NCBI GenBank assembly: GCA_963920665.1
Contig: OY987265.1
Coordinates: forward strand, 26,355,001-26,419,000
Length of the DNA stretch: 64,000 bases
Direction: 5' to 3'
Source of the DNA: Straminergon stramineum
Lineage: Eukaryota > Streptophyta > Bryopsida > Hypnales > Calliergonaceae
Shown: positions 49,385 to 63,124 of the stretch, in pieces
Numbering within the stretch: the first letter of the stretch is position 1
Layout: each line of letters opens with the position of its first letter
The notes under the pieces: model-generated
Told to the model about the DNA's origin: nothing
Databases searched by the model: none
What the model saw: only the letters and a program-made list of their open reading frames with translations
Made by a program: the position numbers and the translations under genes

Positions 49385-52300
49385 GGGTAAAAGTACCTTC
49401 TAACTAAAGATTCGGCCTTTGTCTTTGTCAAAGTGTATTTTGTCCCTCGACATACTAATGTTTATAATTAACAAGATGATCTTATCAAATGTACTCCTTG
49501 ATCCATTTAAAAAAAATTCTAAATTCTAAATACATAGTATATTGCTACAATTTAAAATTTCAAAATCCAATTTTACAACATTCTTTTTTCCAAATTTATA
49601 TTTCCAAAATAATTTTGAAAATTTAATTTAAAATACTTATTTCTCATTCCCATCTACAATTTTGGAGTAAAAAAAAATTAGATTATTGTACTTTTGTATT
49701 GGTAAATGATATATTTTGCAATATAAGTTATACATTAAAAATTCACATTACTTTTGTTTTCCCATCTATAAATAGGAATGCATTAACAATCACAATAAAA
49801 CCTTTTTAATATATTGAAATGCCAAAATTAACTTATTCAATTATTTAAATGCTAAATTCAGCATAACGTAGGTAATTTAATTTGAAGATCATAACCAAAG
49901 GTGTTTTGGATATCAAAAATAAAATCCATACCTTAAATTAGGTTGTTTGTTTGATACATAGAGATCTAAGAAATTGTAAGTCCTCCGGTAGTGCTCTTGG
50001 AAAGCTCTTTGCATGAAAGGGTGTACAAACTTTGTTTTGTGGCGATTGGACCTATAGTGTGAAAGTTATTGAATTTCAAAGTTTTTAGGAATTAAGAAAT
50101 TGAATGAAATTCTCTTTTATTTTCGAAAAATCCTAATTTTCACATCACATATCCAAATGTCACGAATCAAAATGCTTGCACTCCTCCGTACATAAATCTT
50201 TCCATTAGTATCAAGAACACAACCTCTCACACTTCAACAAAGCCCTTATACTCCTTAGTACATAAAAAATATTGAATTTTGGAGTTCTTAAAAATTAAAA
50301 ATTTTAAAAATATATTTGAACTTTTATTTTGACTATAACAACATAAGGTACACTATTATTTGCTTAAAAATAATAGGTTTACTTACATTTTTATTTGCAT
50401 CCTTACAATTTTTTAAATTTAATAAAAAATTCCTTTATTTAACATTTTAAAAAATTGACTATACAATTCTAACAATTATAGTATTGTGTCAAATTTTGAC
50501 CTAATCTTCATCATTCTTCTGTACTAAGTTCTAATCAATTTTAGAATTCCTTTAGTAACATGCTTGGACAAATTTTTTCCCACCAGACTCAAATTTCATC
50601 TTCTAAGCGAAAGGGACTAGTATATTATAATAGTACTATAAACACTTAAATCTTATGTAGTAGAGCGAGTAGAATGTAGGCATGTAGCAAAACACTATAA
50701 GGCATATATGCAACTATAATAAATACAAGTACAAGTGTTGTAGAATTAGAGGATCAATATGAAGGGATACAATAATCTCTTTTATTACTACATATCAAAA
50801 AAATATAAAATAATTAACCACCTTGGGCGGGTAAGCAAAATTCTAGGCGGATGGATGAATACTTGGCTTGCTAGGTAGAACCCCAAAACAGTCCTAGTTC
50901 AATGTCGAGGGTCGTCATTCTAGTGCTTGTGCAAGCTTTTTTGTGTATGAGACCAACAGCTTAGCAATCATCAATACTACAATTGTTCACAAGTTCACTA
51001 TGATTGCTAGGTGTGAGCCTTCAAGTTGGCACTTAGAACTCAGGGTTTTTTTTCTTTTCGTTTTGTCAGTATTTTAGCATATTTATGTGCAAAAATGTAT
51101 AAAAAGAGTATTTGAGTTGTATTTGTTAGAATTCATTACCAATGTAGTGAGGGGTCATTCTAGAAGTATGGAGTACCTAAAATACTCCAATTTCATATTT
51201 CTAGCGCCTAGTTGAGAGACTGAGAGGTCAATTAAGTGTTTCCGAGAGAATTAAGTGTTTGAATGTTAGCCAGTCTTAGTAGTTGTCCATATTAAATTAA
51301 GTCTTGCAAATGTATGTGACAAGCTGGTTAAGTCCATTTTAAATCTAGAGAGTCTACTATAAGTCACCATCCAATTCGTAAAGAATTTGGATTGGTAAAT
51401 TCTTATTTGCAGGTTACTTATAGAAGAATAATTCACTCTGCAAATAAAGTGGTGGAAGAATGACCAGAGTATGAAAAAAGGTGCTTTTACTCTAAAAGCA
51501 TGCCAAGAGCCGATATTGGAGCCGGTTATTTCAAGATTCCCTGGTACAAGAATAATTTCCCCCTCAGGCGGAAATTGAAAGGGAATTGCTAATTTCAACT
51601 TCCCTATGAATAGTGCAAAGTCAATAGTAATGTTATCCTTTGATTTTGGAAGTTTCCTAGAAGCTACCCAAAAAATTTTGGATTTTTTTCAAAGCAATTA
51701 CAATTACTCCATGGGAAGTCAATTGCCTTTGAAAATGGTCGTAAATTCCTAGGAATTAACCATGTTGTAGTAAAATCCTATTAAAAATTAGGATAGTGTT
51801 TTGTATGCTAATAAAGCATCCTTCAAAGTTTGAAGACATTCTGACATTCCTAAGTACCAGAATTGGCAACAAAATTTTGAAGAATTTACAACTTTATGAT
51901 GAGTTGACCGACGTATCAGGAGCTGGCGGTGTCTAAATGACATGAATGAGGGTTCTTTTTTTAATCCCATGAACCTTTTAAGTTATCCTACCTAGAGTTG
52001 CAGCACAGGATAAGTAAATTCCCTATTATGCTCACAAAAATCACTCTAGAGCATAACTAAGTGACTCTAAAGATCGAACCCACAAGATTCTGTGAAGTAT
52101 TTAACTTTATTATGCTAGCAAGCTGTCCTAACCTCAAAAACTTCCTTTCCGGTTCTAGATCTCCAACCGGAAAACCACCAACCACCAAGAGGATTAGGAC
52201 CGAATTACTTCCTATCCGATTCTTTAAACCTCCGGTTAACCCAATTTTCCCAATTTCCAGAACCTAAACAATTCCGGTCCTGGTACCTTTCTAAACCAAT

Positions 52301-53240
52301 CCGCTTTGGATTGCCCCTTTGTTTCCTCAACTCCTTCTTGGTTTAATTTTGCCTCTGTTAGACCATCAGAAGGTTCGCCACTTAGATTTGTGAGTGGTAG
52401 GCCCACCACTCCTTCTGCGGATTATAGTGGTTGAAGGACCACTTGATCTATCTATTCCTCTCCTAAGCTAACTCGGATCCGGTTTGATCCCTTACAACAG
52501 TCCAGATAGCAATCCGGTCTGCAGGTCACACAGAAATCCCCCGTACGATCCGTTCTTACTACAATGACATTGATGCCAGATCCTACCCGTGCGAAGCTAG
52601 GTGGTTACAAGTGTACCTGTCCGTTCCAACATTAACTAGAGTTATTCTGTTTACCAACTAAGGTGGTGAGACCTCTCAGAAGATTGGACACTCAATTGGA
52701 TTTCCCATCCAAGAGTTCTAGTGCGACTAAGGATACCCTCCCTATCCGCCTAGCCTAACAGCGGCTATCTCACCCGGAACTCACAACCCTAGATCTGCTG
52801 AGGCACTGAAGTCCACTCCCAACACTTCCACAACCTGCTCACATACTAAGGATCAGAAACTATTAAACCAAAGGGAGAGATCAAGTCACAAATCTGCCTT
52901 ACACCTTCCTAACTCCACATCATGCACACCTGCCAAGCTTGGGAAATACACACAACACACAAGCGCATACAAAGGTACAAGGAATTTGCAAAAAAAAAGA
53001 CTCTTAGTACCCTTCGCGGGCTTGACTTAAATACAAGTCGAAAAGGTACAAGTGGGCGAAATTGCCTGCAAAAGTTCTGCTATGATTTGGGCCAAATTTT
53101 TCGCTTCCTACCTACTCCTATCCGGATCGGAACAGGATCCGGATCCGTTCCTAACCTACCTACTATTTACAACTAAGTGCCCACCCAAGATCCGATTGTG
53201 GCACTATCCGTTCCTGGTTCCATGTCCTTGAAAATCTCAT
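49385..53240. other. AT-rich spacer passing into decayed transposon DNA
   Basis: 49385-51260 is very AT-rich with nothing recognised. From about 52000 the sequence becomes richer in CCGG and ATCCGG words like the Gypsy element further right, suggesting old retroelement DNA, but no protein motif is seen. Confidence 0.35.
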
Positions 53241-54368
53241 TCAGGTTCCGATTCTGCTCTCCCTCCTGCGGATTTGAAACGTGTTCGCCTTTGTGGAACC
53301 TGGGGTCGAATCCAAGTCGATGACGATTCTGGGCGTGATGGCTTGAGTTGCCCTAACCTTCGATCTCTTGGATTTGGGGGTCGCATCCTTCCCCTCTCCT
53401 ACTGTCACGTCCGGGAACGAATCTGGGAGAGAGATATCCGAGAGTCGAATACCGCGAGAGCAAGTTGCTCCCGATAGTATCTGGGTACTCTCCTCCATCC
53501 GGTCCGCTACCTTCCGCGCCTCCCTTATTGCTGCTTCCACCTGCTCAGCAAAGTTTATGAAAATCCTCACCATCTTGGAACCGGATGGTTTCTTCTCCTC
53601 GTAAACCTTCTTGTCAAACAGTTTCGCTTTGGCGGCAGCCATTCCGGTCTCCCCGAATATGGCCTTCACCTACTCCACCATCTTCTGAGCCTTCCACGCC
53701 TTCTCTTCTTCTCCACTGAGAAGTTGGTGAGAATGGTAGAAGTGAATTAGGTAGGGACACACCGGAGTGGCCCTACTCTTTCCCACTCTACCCACGAGTT
53801 GGGCAACCAAATTGGAAATGATCCGAGCCCAGTCAACTTTCCGGTCTCCTCTCAGAGCACTGAAAATAGTGTTGGCGAGGGAGATAGTTACCCTCGTCAG
53901 CTTTTTCGAGTGTAGGACCAAAACCAAGAACTTGAGCAGCCGGCGTTGTCGTTCATTGATGTAGTCTTCCACTGCGTATCTATCCTTCGGGTTAACCGCA
54001 CCCTGGAACTTTCTGCGGCAGAACTCATCCTTCCGGCTCGCCATTCCTAGCCCTCCTGCCCGGAAACTATAGACTACTCTCCAAACGTTTTTCGTCCACA
54101 AATGCGGAACGGCTCTCAGAGTATTGTCAAACTCATTGGACAGCTTGCCTAAGAGCTCTCTCACTATGGACTCCTCTCTGAAGCCCCAGGGTTTCTCCAC
54201 TAACCCCAGGCAACCCATGGAATTTAAATCCTCCATGAGTTGGGACTTGGCTCGTTCAATGGAGGGAACAACCAGAACTACCTTCCGAAGCTTCACCTCT
54301 ACTGATGATGTACTAGCCTGTCCGCCTCTACTCCTCCTAGGTTGTGGCATGGGCATGGGTGAGTGCAC
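53241..54368 (-). pseudogene. Retroelement-associated ORF of unknown function, one in-frame TAG
   Basis: A 375-codon frame starts at 54368 and is broken only by TAG at 53670-53672, between QKMVE and VKAIF, a likely Trp codon. The protein has a conserved-looking folded middle (NVWRVVYSFRAGGLGMASRK, then DWARIISNLVAQLVGR) and a Lys/Glu-rich coiled tail with EEKKPSGSKMVRIFINFAEQ. This layout resembles the putative plant transposon proteins found as extra ORFs in plant Gypsy elements, but that is from memory of style, not a domain match. A minus-strand TATAAAAG lies at about 54614-54621, roughly 250 bp before the ATG. No intact neighbouring retroelement on this strand was seen. Confidence 0.45.
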
Positions 54369-54875
54369 TCGGAACCCTTTCCAATTCTACCTCACTCTCT
54401 CTCCTAGCCGCATGTCTCGTTCTTACTTTCGCTCGCCGATCTCAACCGGAAATCTAAATTATAATGCTCAAAATTACAAACCCTCGCAGTAGACACTGAC
54501 ACAACAGACTGACATGGGATACTAAGCAATAGGCGCAAACTGCAAACACAGAGAGCATAGAGAGCGCTGGAAAAACGAAAAGGAAAAAGAGTTTGATCTG
54601 GGTAGCCCAACTCTTTTATAGCCGTTGGACTCTCTGCCACCTCATTATGACCTGTTCCGGATCTGGTCCTATATAAGGTATCCGGTCCATCACCTATCTG
54701 GTCAGACATCCGCCTCTATCCGTTCACTTATTGGGACCGGATTCAGCAAATCACCTCACTATCTCATTTCCTTCCTTATTTTAGACCTAAATGGTTCCTT
54801 AGCTAATTTCGAATACCTATCTTTAGTTTCCGGTTAGCTTTACTAGGTAAACCAAAAAATTTGACAGTTTCACGT
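54369..54875. other. Upstream region of the minus-strand ORF, with TATA-like box
   Basis: It contains the reverse-strand TATAAAAG near 54614-54621 and CCGG-rich sequence. No other feature is visible. Confidence 0.4.
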
Positions 54876-55788
54876 TGTCACATCTAGACAGTTTTTTCAA
54901 AAGAAACAAATTCCAAAAGTTAGAGTTTTGATTTTTCTATGAAGTTACCGTAGGTTGATTTTACACTTACAAATGGCTGGGAAGAAGGGGTAGGGGGTCT
55001 TGAAGACAAATTTGGGTCTTCTAAACACTATGGTGCAATCATTTTTCAATTTGGAATTGTTCCCTGGAAGATAGGAAGAGTCCAATAGTAGGTTTGACTT
55101 TTTTAGAGTAATTAGTAGTAATTCAAAGTTAATTTCACAAATATCTTTTGGAAAATTGAAGATTGGATTTGGTTAAGATCTCTTTTCTTGCATAACAAGC
55201 CATCTTTTGTTTAAAGAAAGACAATTTAGAAATACTTTGGATTAATTAGCAAAATATCTAGGTTAATTAGGGTTATTTTCAAAATATCTTTGGGAAAAGA
55301 TATTGGATTTGATTTAGTCAAGATTTATTAGTTAAATGGAGAGGTTTCTAGATAATTCTTCCATTAAATAAAGATTATTTTGGAAATACGTTAGGGTAGT
55401 TTAGAAAATATCTCAAGATGAAAAAGAAATGTTTTTCCATGGATAACTAACTAGGGAGGGGCCTAGGACAAGTATAAAAGGCCCTTCCCCCGAGGTTGTC
55501 GGTACCCTCATTCTTATATCTGACCTTTGCTTTTGTTTCTCCTATACTACCGATGTGGTCGGAGCATTGATTCAAATCGAGATCCGACCCGATTTTTCAT
55601 TCTATTTCTTGATTTGTACACTTTGAAGGACGAGAGGGTCCCTTCAAAGCGATTTCTATTTGATTTCTTTGAGTTCTCGAGGCTAAGCTTTTATTTTCTT
55701 TGATTTGTGAGAGTTTTGGAAAGAAGAGACCTCTAAACTCTAATTTCATTTAAGATTTCTTGAATACTAACAAATTGTGCTCATTACA
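54876..55788 (+). mobile_element. Probable 5' LTR of the Ty3/Gypsy element
   Basis: Inferred ends are TGTCACATC at 54876 and ATTACA at 55788. A good TATA box (AGTATAAAAGG, about 55470-55480) lies inside. Shortly after the end comes TGGTATTAATAGGC, similar to the standard initiator tRNA-Met primer site TGGTATCAGAGC. No matching 3' LTR was found in the window, so the borders are inference. Confidence 0.42.
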
Positions 55789-56646
55789 ATAGAATTTGGT
55801 ATTAATAGGCTTAAGGCGGCAAAGCTTAACTTTGCCAAAAGTTTATTAAACCAATTGTTACCCAAAATTCGTTGAATAATAAAAACTGGGACTTTAATTA
55901 CTAAAGTTCATTTTAAACGCTGTCATGTGTACCTCCTCTAGTGATTAAATTTGGTTACTTGAAATTTTGAGGAATTAATCTTTAATATTCGGTTAAACAC
56001 TGTCATGTGTACCTCCTTTAAAGATTAAAACTTTCGAAATACTATAATTTGACCATCAACACCGTGTATGTCTAGGGTCACCTTTGCATGGCGGAGCTTT
56101 GATTTTGGAATTTCCAAAATTGATATGTTTTTTAAAGTGGTTTTATCATGAGACGTAAACTCGGAATCCACCGGGTTAGTATAAAATAGGTTTATAATAA
56201 TATAGAACTTTTCAAAATTTCCAATAGGCAAACAGGATTAGAATCCTCTTAGTCCAAACATCGCATTATGGCTGAGAGGATGATCCAAGTGTTCCGTAAA
56301 AGTTTCCAGGACGGATCCGGATTCTAGAAAGGAGAGAATCTAGATTGGATTCCGGAAAGGTAGTGATCCGAAAAAGAGAGAAAAGAGGTGAAGAGAGAGA
56401 GCTTAAGTTGGTAATACAAATAATCTCGGCTTGCAACAACAGTCTAGAATCCCTTGGGACGATATTTCAAGTCATTTTACAACGTTTAGGTGTTGTAATG
56501 GTACTTAAGCTCCATTGTGCCTACGACACTTTAGGCGCTGTTGTCGAGGATTCTAAAAGTTTGCTGTAAGTTTTGGGAAAGAATTCGGAAAGTTAATCAA
56601 GAGAGTTTAGAGTGAAGTCTAGTTTAGAGTTTTTTCTTTACCCTTC
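55789..56646 (+). other. Gypsy leader between LTR and gag
   Basis: AT-rich untranslated leader. CACTGTCATGTGTACCTCC-like text occurs twice (about 55920 and 55985), a short local duplication. No ORF of note. Confidence 0.4.
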
Positions 56647-59600
56647 ATGAGTAGACCTCAAAGGAGGATTCTAGCCGGATGATTTTTTGAGGAGTTGGAA
56701 GAAGTATCTAGAAGAGTTGTTGTACACAGAATTGCAACATCAGGATTAGAGGAAGATTTAGTGGTTGTCCCTACTCGAGGTGTTAGATCGGACTCTATTC
56801 CGGCTAGACCTATAAGTCCGGAACCAGACCATCAATTGGAAGTATAAGAGGAACTAGAGAGGGAGTCAAGTTCCTTTGAAGAGGAACGGTCTTGTGACGA
56901 AGTAGACGCCATGGTGACTACTACACGCTTTAGATACAATAGATTCTGGGGAGATGGTAGTAAATATGTTGATGATTGGATGGGAGAATTAGAGGCCACA
57001 ACAATAACAAAGGAGGAGGATCAAGCCTCCAGGCAACAAATTTTTCAAGGGTTGCTAAAAGGTGAAGCCCTGAGATGGTACCAAGATGTTCTGAATGCTA
57101 TCCAAGACAACTTGGACCAACTTACGGATTTATTCCTCCAGACATTTAGGGAAGTTGGAGGAGAAGCTAGAGCGCTAGGGAGACTTAGCAAGGTAACCAT
57201 GCGTTCTAATGAGTCAGTGCGGAAATACGGGTAGAGGGTGAAGGCCTTGATCAAGAAACTAACCATGAAAATAGCCCCAAGTATACAAGTGGAATGGTAT
57301 GTGACAGGATTTCAGGAAGAGATGGGTTTTTAGATTCGTCAAGCCCCACCCGCCACATTACGAGAAGCTATGGAATCCACCTAGAACTATGAAAACTTAG
57401 CACAGTCCATGAGAAGATCCATCAAGAAGGGTGAGAAGATGGAAAAAGGATGGAGCAAGAAGTACGAGAAGCGCATGAGACGATGGCGGAAGTTTTCTAA
57501 CTCCGAGACCTTGAGGTCTGGATCCGAGACAGATGCGTCCTTCACCACCTCCAGTAGTTCGAAGAGCGAAGCGGAAACCTCAAGCAGTCGACACACTATG
57601 CGCATCAAGAAGGAGAAAGCAAGCTGAAAACCAATCAAGGTGAAGGTGGAAGATGACGACTCTAAAAAGTTTATGAAGAACATTCAAGAATCCCTAGAGG
57701 CGATCAAGGTCAACTTGGGGGATAACTGGATGCCGAGACGGGTGGTTCCAACCACATGTATGAATGTCTGGTGCCCGAGGTGTGGGAAATCTGGCCACTT
57801 TGCAAGTGAATGCCCTCAAGGACTTCAGAAGTAAATCCACTTCACGGATGAAGAAGGAGTGTATTACACACTCTCGGATACGGAAGAATACGAAGAACCT
57901 ATGAATCCGATTTTTTAGATCCAAGCGAGATATGGAAGAGGAAGGATACCCTAGTAATTGATTTGGACTAATATGAATCCACATACGGTGAATGCTAGGC
58001 CTAGTCAAGGTACTTACTCCCCTTCTCGATTTCCACCTAAATGCTGCTATGTTTGTAGAAGCCCTCAACATTACTTTAATAGTTGTCTTTATAAGGGGCA
58101 TGGTCAAGGTGCACTATTAGCCCTGCCTTGCCAAAACTACTAGGAATACGGACATGCCATCAATGAGTGTTCAAAACCCCAACAGGTTCGTATCTTTTAC
58201 ATATAAGCAAAAGTTCCACCAAGAGATCAGATGGCTCTCAATTACGGTTCTACTACCGGAATTGAGAATTTTGGAAAATGACAATCAAAGGTGGAACTTC
58301 TAGAAATATGAGAGGAATCTGTTCATCGAGTAGCAACCCGGAGTTCCACCAGGGATCGGGTAGATAGATATTGTAGTAGGAGAAGGAAAAGGAAGGATGG
58401 CTCAAGTTCTAATGACATGATAGTAAATCCGAATTTGAGTGATTTTAATCACTCAATGGGAGGAAAACCAGCTAGACCCACAATATAGTTAGAAAAGGGG
58501 GTGGAATTCCAACCAATTCCGATAGATGTGAGTGAGGAAGTATGGAAAAATCTAAATGACTCTGTGAGAAATCCAGAATTTCCACAATGGAAAGTTACCT
58601 TTGATGACTTTATGGTTTTCATCAATCCAAAATCAAAGGTGGATGAGTACAACATTATGCAGGATATCAAAGATCGGAAGGCCAATGTTATGATCGGACA
58701 TCTATTACATGACAATATAAACTATCAGAAGTTGATTCGGAAAGCCTGGACGAAGTAGAGAAGGAAACGGTTGAAGTTACCTGTTGTTGTTGTGAACTTC
58801 TCCTAGATAGAAGATTACGGAGCCCCTAAACTGGAGGTGGAGGTAGGAGGCTGCATCGTACCAAGAGTTCCGGTAGATGGAGGATCTGGAGTTAATCTAA
58901 TGTTGGAGGATATGACATTTGATCTTAGTTATACGTCTTTTCAAGCAATTGACCAAGTATTACGAATGGCGGATCAATCACGGGTACATCCGGTAGGAAG
59001 GCTATCTAAAATTCCAACCCGGATCGGAAAAGAGATATATCTCTTGAACTATGTAGTCACCCAGGTAATTAAAGGAAGATCCTTCCCTATGTTACTTAGA
59101 AGACCATGGATGTATGCAGCTAGAGTACTAGTAGATTGGGGAACCAAAGAGTTTGTAGTAGGAAAACCTCCTACCCGGATTCCTTGGAAGCATATAGCCC
59201 ATATGGGAAAAACGAGTGAGTCAGACGGATACACCACAGACTAGTTTGATCCACAAGACTCAGAGTTAGTTCCCAATTACTTCACCACCATTACAGAAAT
59301 TGACTTCAAGTTTCCAGAACCCATAGTGGAGATGGCGACGGAAGAACCAGTCATAGACATTTCGGTGACTCCAGTAGAGGATAGATCTATAGGAGAGATG
59401 GATGTTCCACTCACTTTCGAATGGATTAAAGATTGGATGGTGAAAGGGAACCTACCGGCTATTGGTTTTAGCTGACCTAGTCAAGATGCATCCTGGAGTG
59501 AGTTTTGGAATGAGGGAGAAGAAAAAGAGCAGGACCGGATTAAGACCATTATGAATCCTTCAAATTACGAAAAGGTGGAACTACCTTCCAAAAGATCTTT

Positions 59601-61130
59601 CTTCATGAGCAACTCCATGACTTCCGAAGAAAGGAAGGAGTACTCCAAGCTACTCAAGGAATTCCTTGACATGTTTGCTTGGGTTCCATCAGATCTAAGT
59701 GGCATTCCAATTGAGTTGGGAGAACACTAGATCAACTTGATGGAGGGATCAGTTCCTATTTGACAATGTCAATACCAACTGAATCCTAGATACTCTTTGA
59801 TGGTAAAGGAGGAAATTGATGCTTTGTTGGAGGTTGGATTTATTTATCCAATCCACAACTCAGAATGGGTATCCCCCATCGTTGTTGTTCCTAAGAAGAC
59901 TGGACCAGACAGGAAGATTAAGATCCGAGTGTGCTAAGATTTCCGGAAATTGAATGCGGCAATCCAGAAGGATTATTTTCCTCTTCTGTTTACAGATATC
60001 ATTTTGGACCATATTTCCGGAAATGAGTGCTATAGACGGATTTTTAGGCTACAATCAAGTCTTCATCTGACTACTAGATCAGCTGAAGACTATGTTTACA
60101 ATGGAATGGGGAACATTTGTGTTTACTCAGATGTCGTTCGAATTATGCAATGCTTTGGGAACATTCCAGAGATTGATGACGGATATATTCCGGGATTTCT
60201 TACAACATTTTTTGGAAGTATTCATTAACGATTCTGCAGTGTTCAGTTCCCGAGCATCCCATCTTGAGTACCTCAAAAAGGCACTCCAAAAGTTTAGGGA
60301 GACAAACCTCAAACTACATTCGGGAAAGGGCTTCTTTGGTATGATATCTAGGATCTTGTTGGGACATGTGGTGAGTCGGAAAGGGTTGGAAGTAGACACA
60401 GATAAGGTAAAGGCCATGCTGGCCCTTACTACGTTGACGTGTGTCCGGGAAATCTGCAGATTTCTAGGATATGTGGGGTACTACTGTTGCTTCATCGAAA
60501 GCTATGCACGGAAGGCAATACCGCTGATTCAATTACTCAAGAAGGATATAGAATTCACTTGGAATTTGGAAAGACAGAAGGCTTTTAAGGATTTAAAATC
60601 CACGTTGGCAAAAGCCCTCGTCTTGTCTTCGCCGGATTGGGAGAAGGAATTCCATGTCACTCTCGACGCTTCTAGGTGGTGTCTAGGCGCCATCCTATGG
60701 CAATATGACCATGGCAAAAGAAAGTGTCCTATATACTTTTCTAATAGACAAATGAGTCTGGCGGAAAAAAAATACATTGCGACAGAACAAGAAGCCTTGG
60801 CGATAGTATACGCTGCTAAGAAGTTCCAGCATTACTTATTGGGTTATCGGATTGTATTCCACACAAATCATGATTCCCTGAAGTATTTGGTAAACAAACG
60901 AGACCTTTCTGGAAGGATAGCGTGGTGGGTACTACTACTTCAGGAGTTCAATTACGAGGTGATGGTGAAATCCGGAAAGTCCAATAGCAATGTGGATTTC
61001 TTATCCAGGTACTAAGGGGAGGCTGTAGTCACGGGTATCTCAATTGAGTTTCTAGATGAATTTCCGAAACAAAAGGAAGCATTGGTGTTCCACCTCAGTG
61101 GAGAAAAGGACTCGAAATTCTAGGACATCA
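56647..61130 (+). pseudogene. Decayed Ty3/Gypsy gag-pol, truncated before integrase
   Basis: One frame starting MSRPQRRILAG at 56647 can be followed for 3.4 kb through gag (RYNRFWGDGSKYVDDW, LKGEALRWYQDVLNA), a CCHC knuckle CPRCGKSGHFASEC near 57775, and a protease with VDGGSGVNLM (58870). It continues into reverse transcriptase (WVSPIVVVPKKTG, DFRKLNAAI). A frame change occurs near 60030. The rest runs in the next frame to RNase H (EKEFHVTLDASRWCLGAILW, SLAEKKYIATEQEALAIVYA) and a stop at 61015. The reverse transcriptase catalytic YxDD reads FIND. There are more than ten stops, many at positions expected to be Trp. The Pro-RT-RNaseH order is Ty3/Gypsy. Integrase is absent; recognisable sequence ends by about 61140. 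Confidence 0.9.
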
Positions 61131-61254
61131 TTGATTACCAGGGTTGACAAGGCGTCCTGATGCAGCCGCTAGCATTTGGACATCCGGCGTCCGCGTCTAC
61201 GACCCCCCTGGATGTCTTGTGACATTCGAAAAATTTGTTTTTTACCCTGGGGTA

Positions 61255-61410
61255 ATTTCTCGTCTGCATCGCTGTTCGCGGTTTCTACAGCCCATTTGCC
61301 ATACTGTCCGCCCGTGCGCGACCCCGTCCGCGGTTTCTGTAGCTCGTCCGCCATCCTGTCCGCGACCCTGTCCGCGGATTCTAGAGCCCGTCTGCCAACC
61401 CATTTGACTA
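61255..61410 (+). repeat. GC-rich ~50-bp minisatellite at the Gypsy break
   Basis: About two and a half copies of a unit containing CCGCGGTTTCTGTAGC and CGTCCGCCATCCTGTCCGCG. It begins ~120 bp after the last recognisable Gypsy sequence. Confidence 0.7.
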
Positions 61411-61420
61411 CTTAAGACTC

Positions 61421-63120
61421 CCCGAATTTAGTCTCTATTTTTATTTTTTTATTCTAAGAGAATTTCTAATGCGATTTTGTTTTTGAAATTTGGTACAATT
61501 CATACTCATTTCTAAGAGTCCTTAGCAATGAACAAAAAGAACATTGCACTTTACAAATTTGTAAAGAGAAAAGTCATTTATTTTCATAATTCATTTTCGA
61601 GTGTTGCAATAGAATTTCAAAGGATTTTTTTAATAAATATACGAAGAACTGGTACTCAAAATAACAAATTTATTACGGTTTAGGATTTAGGAAAATATTG
61701 GACACACATACATTTTGTAACCCATTCATTTAGAGCTTAATTTCCTATTTTCCTTTGTTCATTTTATGAAAACAATGCAATGAAAAAAAAATTGAGGGTC
61801 TAAATTGGGAACCCAAAGGCTTCTAAAAATCCAAGTGCCGTAAAGTCCTAAACCTTTTTGAAAAAACACTAAAATTGAATCACTCTCTTTGTTTTTCGAT
61901 TTCACTTCATGAATCACGTTAGAATTTTGTTTGAATTGATAAAATCATTTGCTACTGGAAAATTCTCTTAAAAAACAAACATATAACAATTTAATCTCAA
62001 AATTACATCCCAACAAAAATACGGACATACGGTCACATGCTTCATGTTTGCTTCCAAAGATTTTAGGTGAATAAGATACAACTTCCTTTTTCAAACAAAT
62101 CATTTATGTAAATTACTTTAAAATCCTTCATTGTAAATTTGTGATGAATTTACTAATTACGTCTCTTCATAGTTGATTCATTATAAGTATACACACTAAA
62201 ACAATAAAACCACAATTGCTTTAACAGGTCGTCATGATAATTCAAATATCAATGAAATTGTTGGAACACAACTTCTAAGAAGGTCCATGTAATTCCATAT
62301 CATAAATGAAATGGTCTTCTTCCAAGACTTATTCCAAATGAAATTGAACGGGCTCAGAAACTTTTGCACCCACATATCATACATCATGCAATTTATCATA
62401 CAAGCTTGTCAACTAAATATCCATCTATATTCAAGAAGAAATATTGCACTTTGCACTCAAACAAGGGATATTTTTGATTTGTCAAAAATTGATATTCATT
62501 CAAAAACAATTCAAATACATTGAAAAATTCAAAATGTATGTCTAATTTCATATATATTGACATACTCTAGGGGTGCATATATACTAAGCAATCTACATGC
62601 ATAAATCCGAAGTCCTACATTTATAAAATATTTATAAAACTCTATATAGTGCACTCTTGCACTATATTACTAATATGAATGTCAAAAGTATTCATCCGGC
62701 ATAGGCCAATTGAATTGGCTAGTGAACCGATTGATGATGTGGGCTAAACCACCCCGATAACCATCACCTTTTTGACAAAGCCGGTCCAAGTATTGGTGAA
62801 ACACAATTCCCAATTGGTAGTAGCTAAACATGGCCATTGCATTTGTTTCCTGTTGCAATTTGTTGTAGTTCTCTGACATGCATTGTTTATTGATCCTTTG
62901 AACTATTTTACCAATCGCATATTCCTCCGATGCACCATGGTTGTTCCAGCGGACAGTTCGACAACACGACGAACACGACGTCCAACACGTCAAGTAGACC
63001 TTCTTGTTCGTCTAATAGAGTCAAATTTAGCTTTGACTTTTTTTTTAAAATTCACCCTGCCCGTGAGGCCACCTAGATGCCATGTGGCAAACACGTGTCT
63101 TCTACGTGGCATTCTAAAGG
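61421..63120. other. AT-rich spacer, nothing recognised
   Basis: No coding region or repeat beyond A/T-rich low complexity. The frames at 62311-62523 and 62682-62993 have no recognisable content. Confidence 0.4.
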
Positions 63121-63124
63121 GGCG

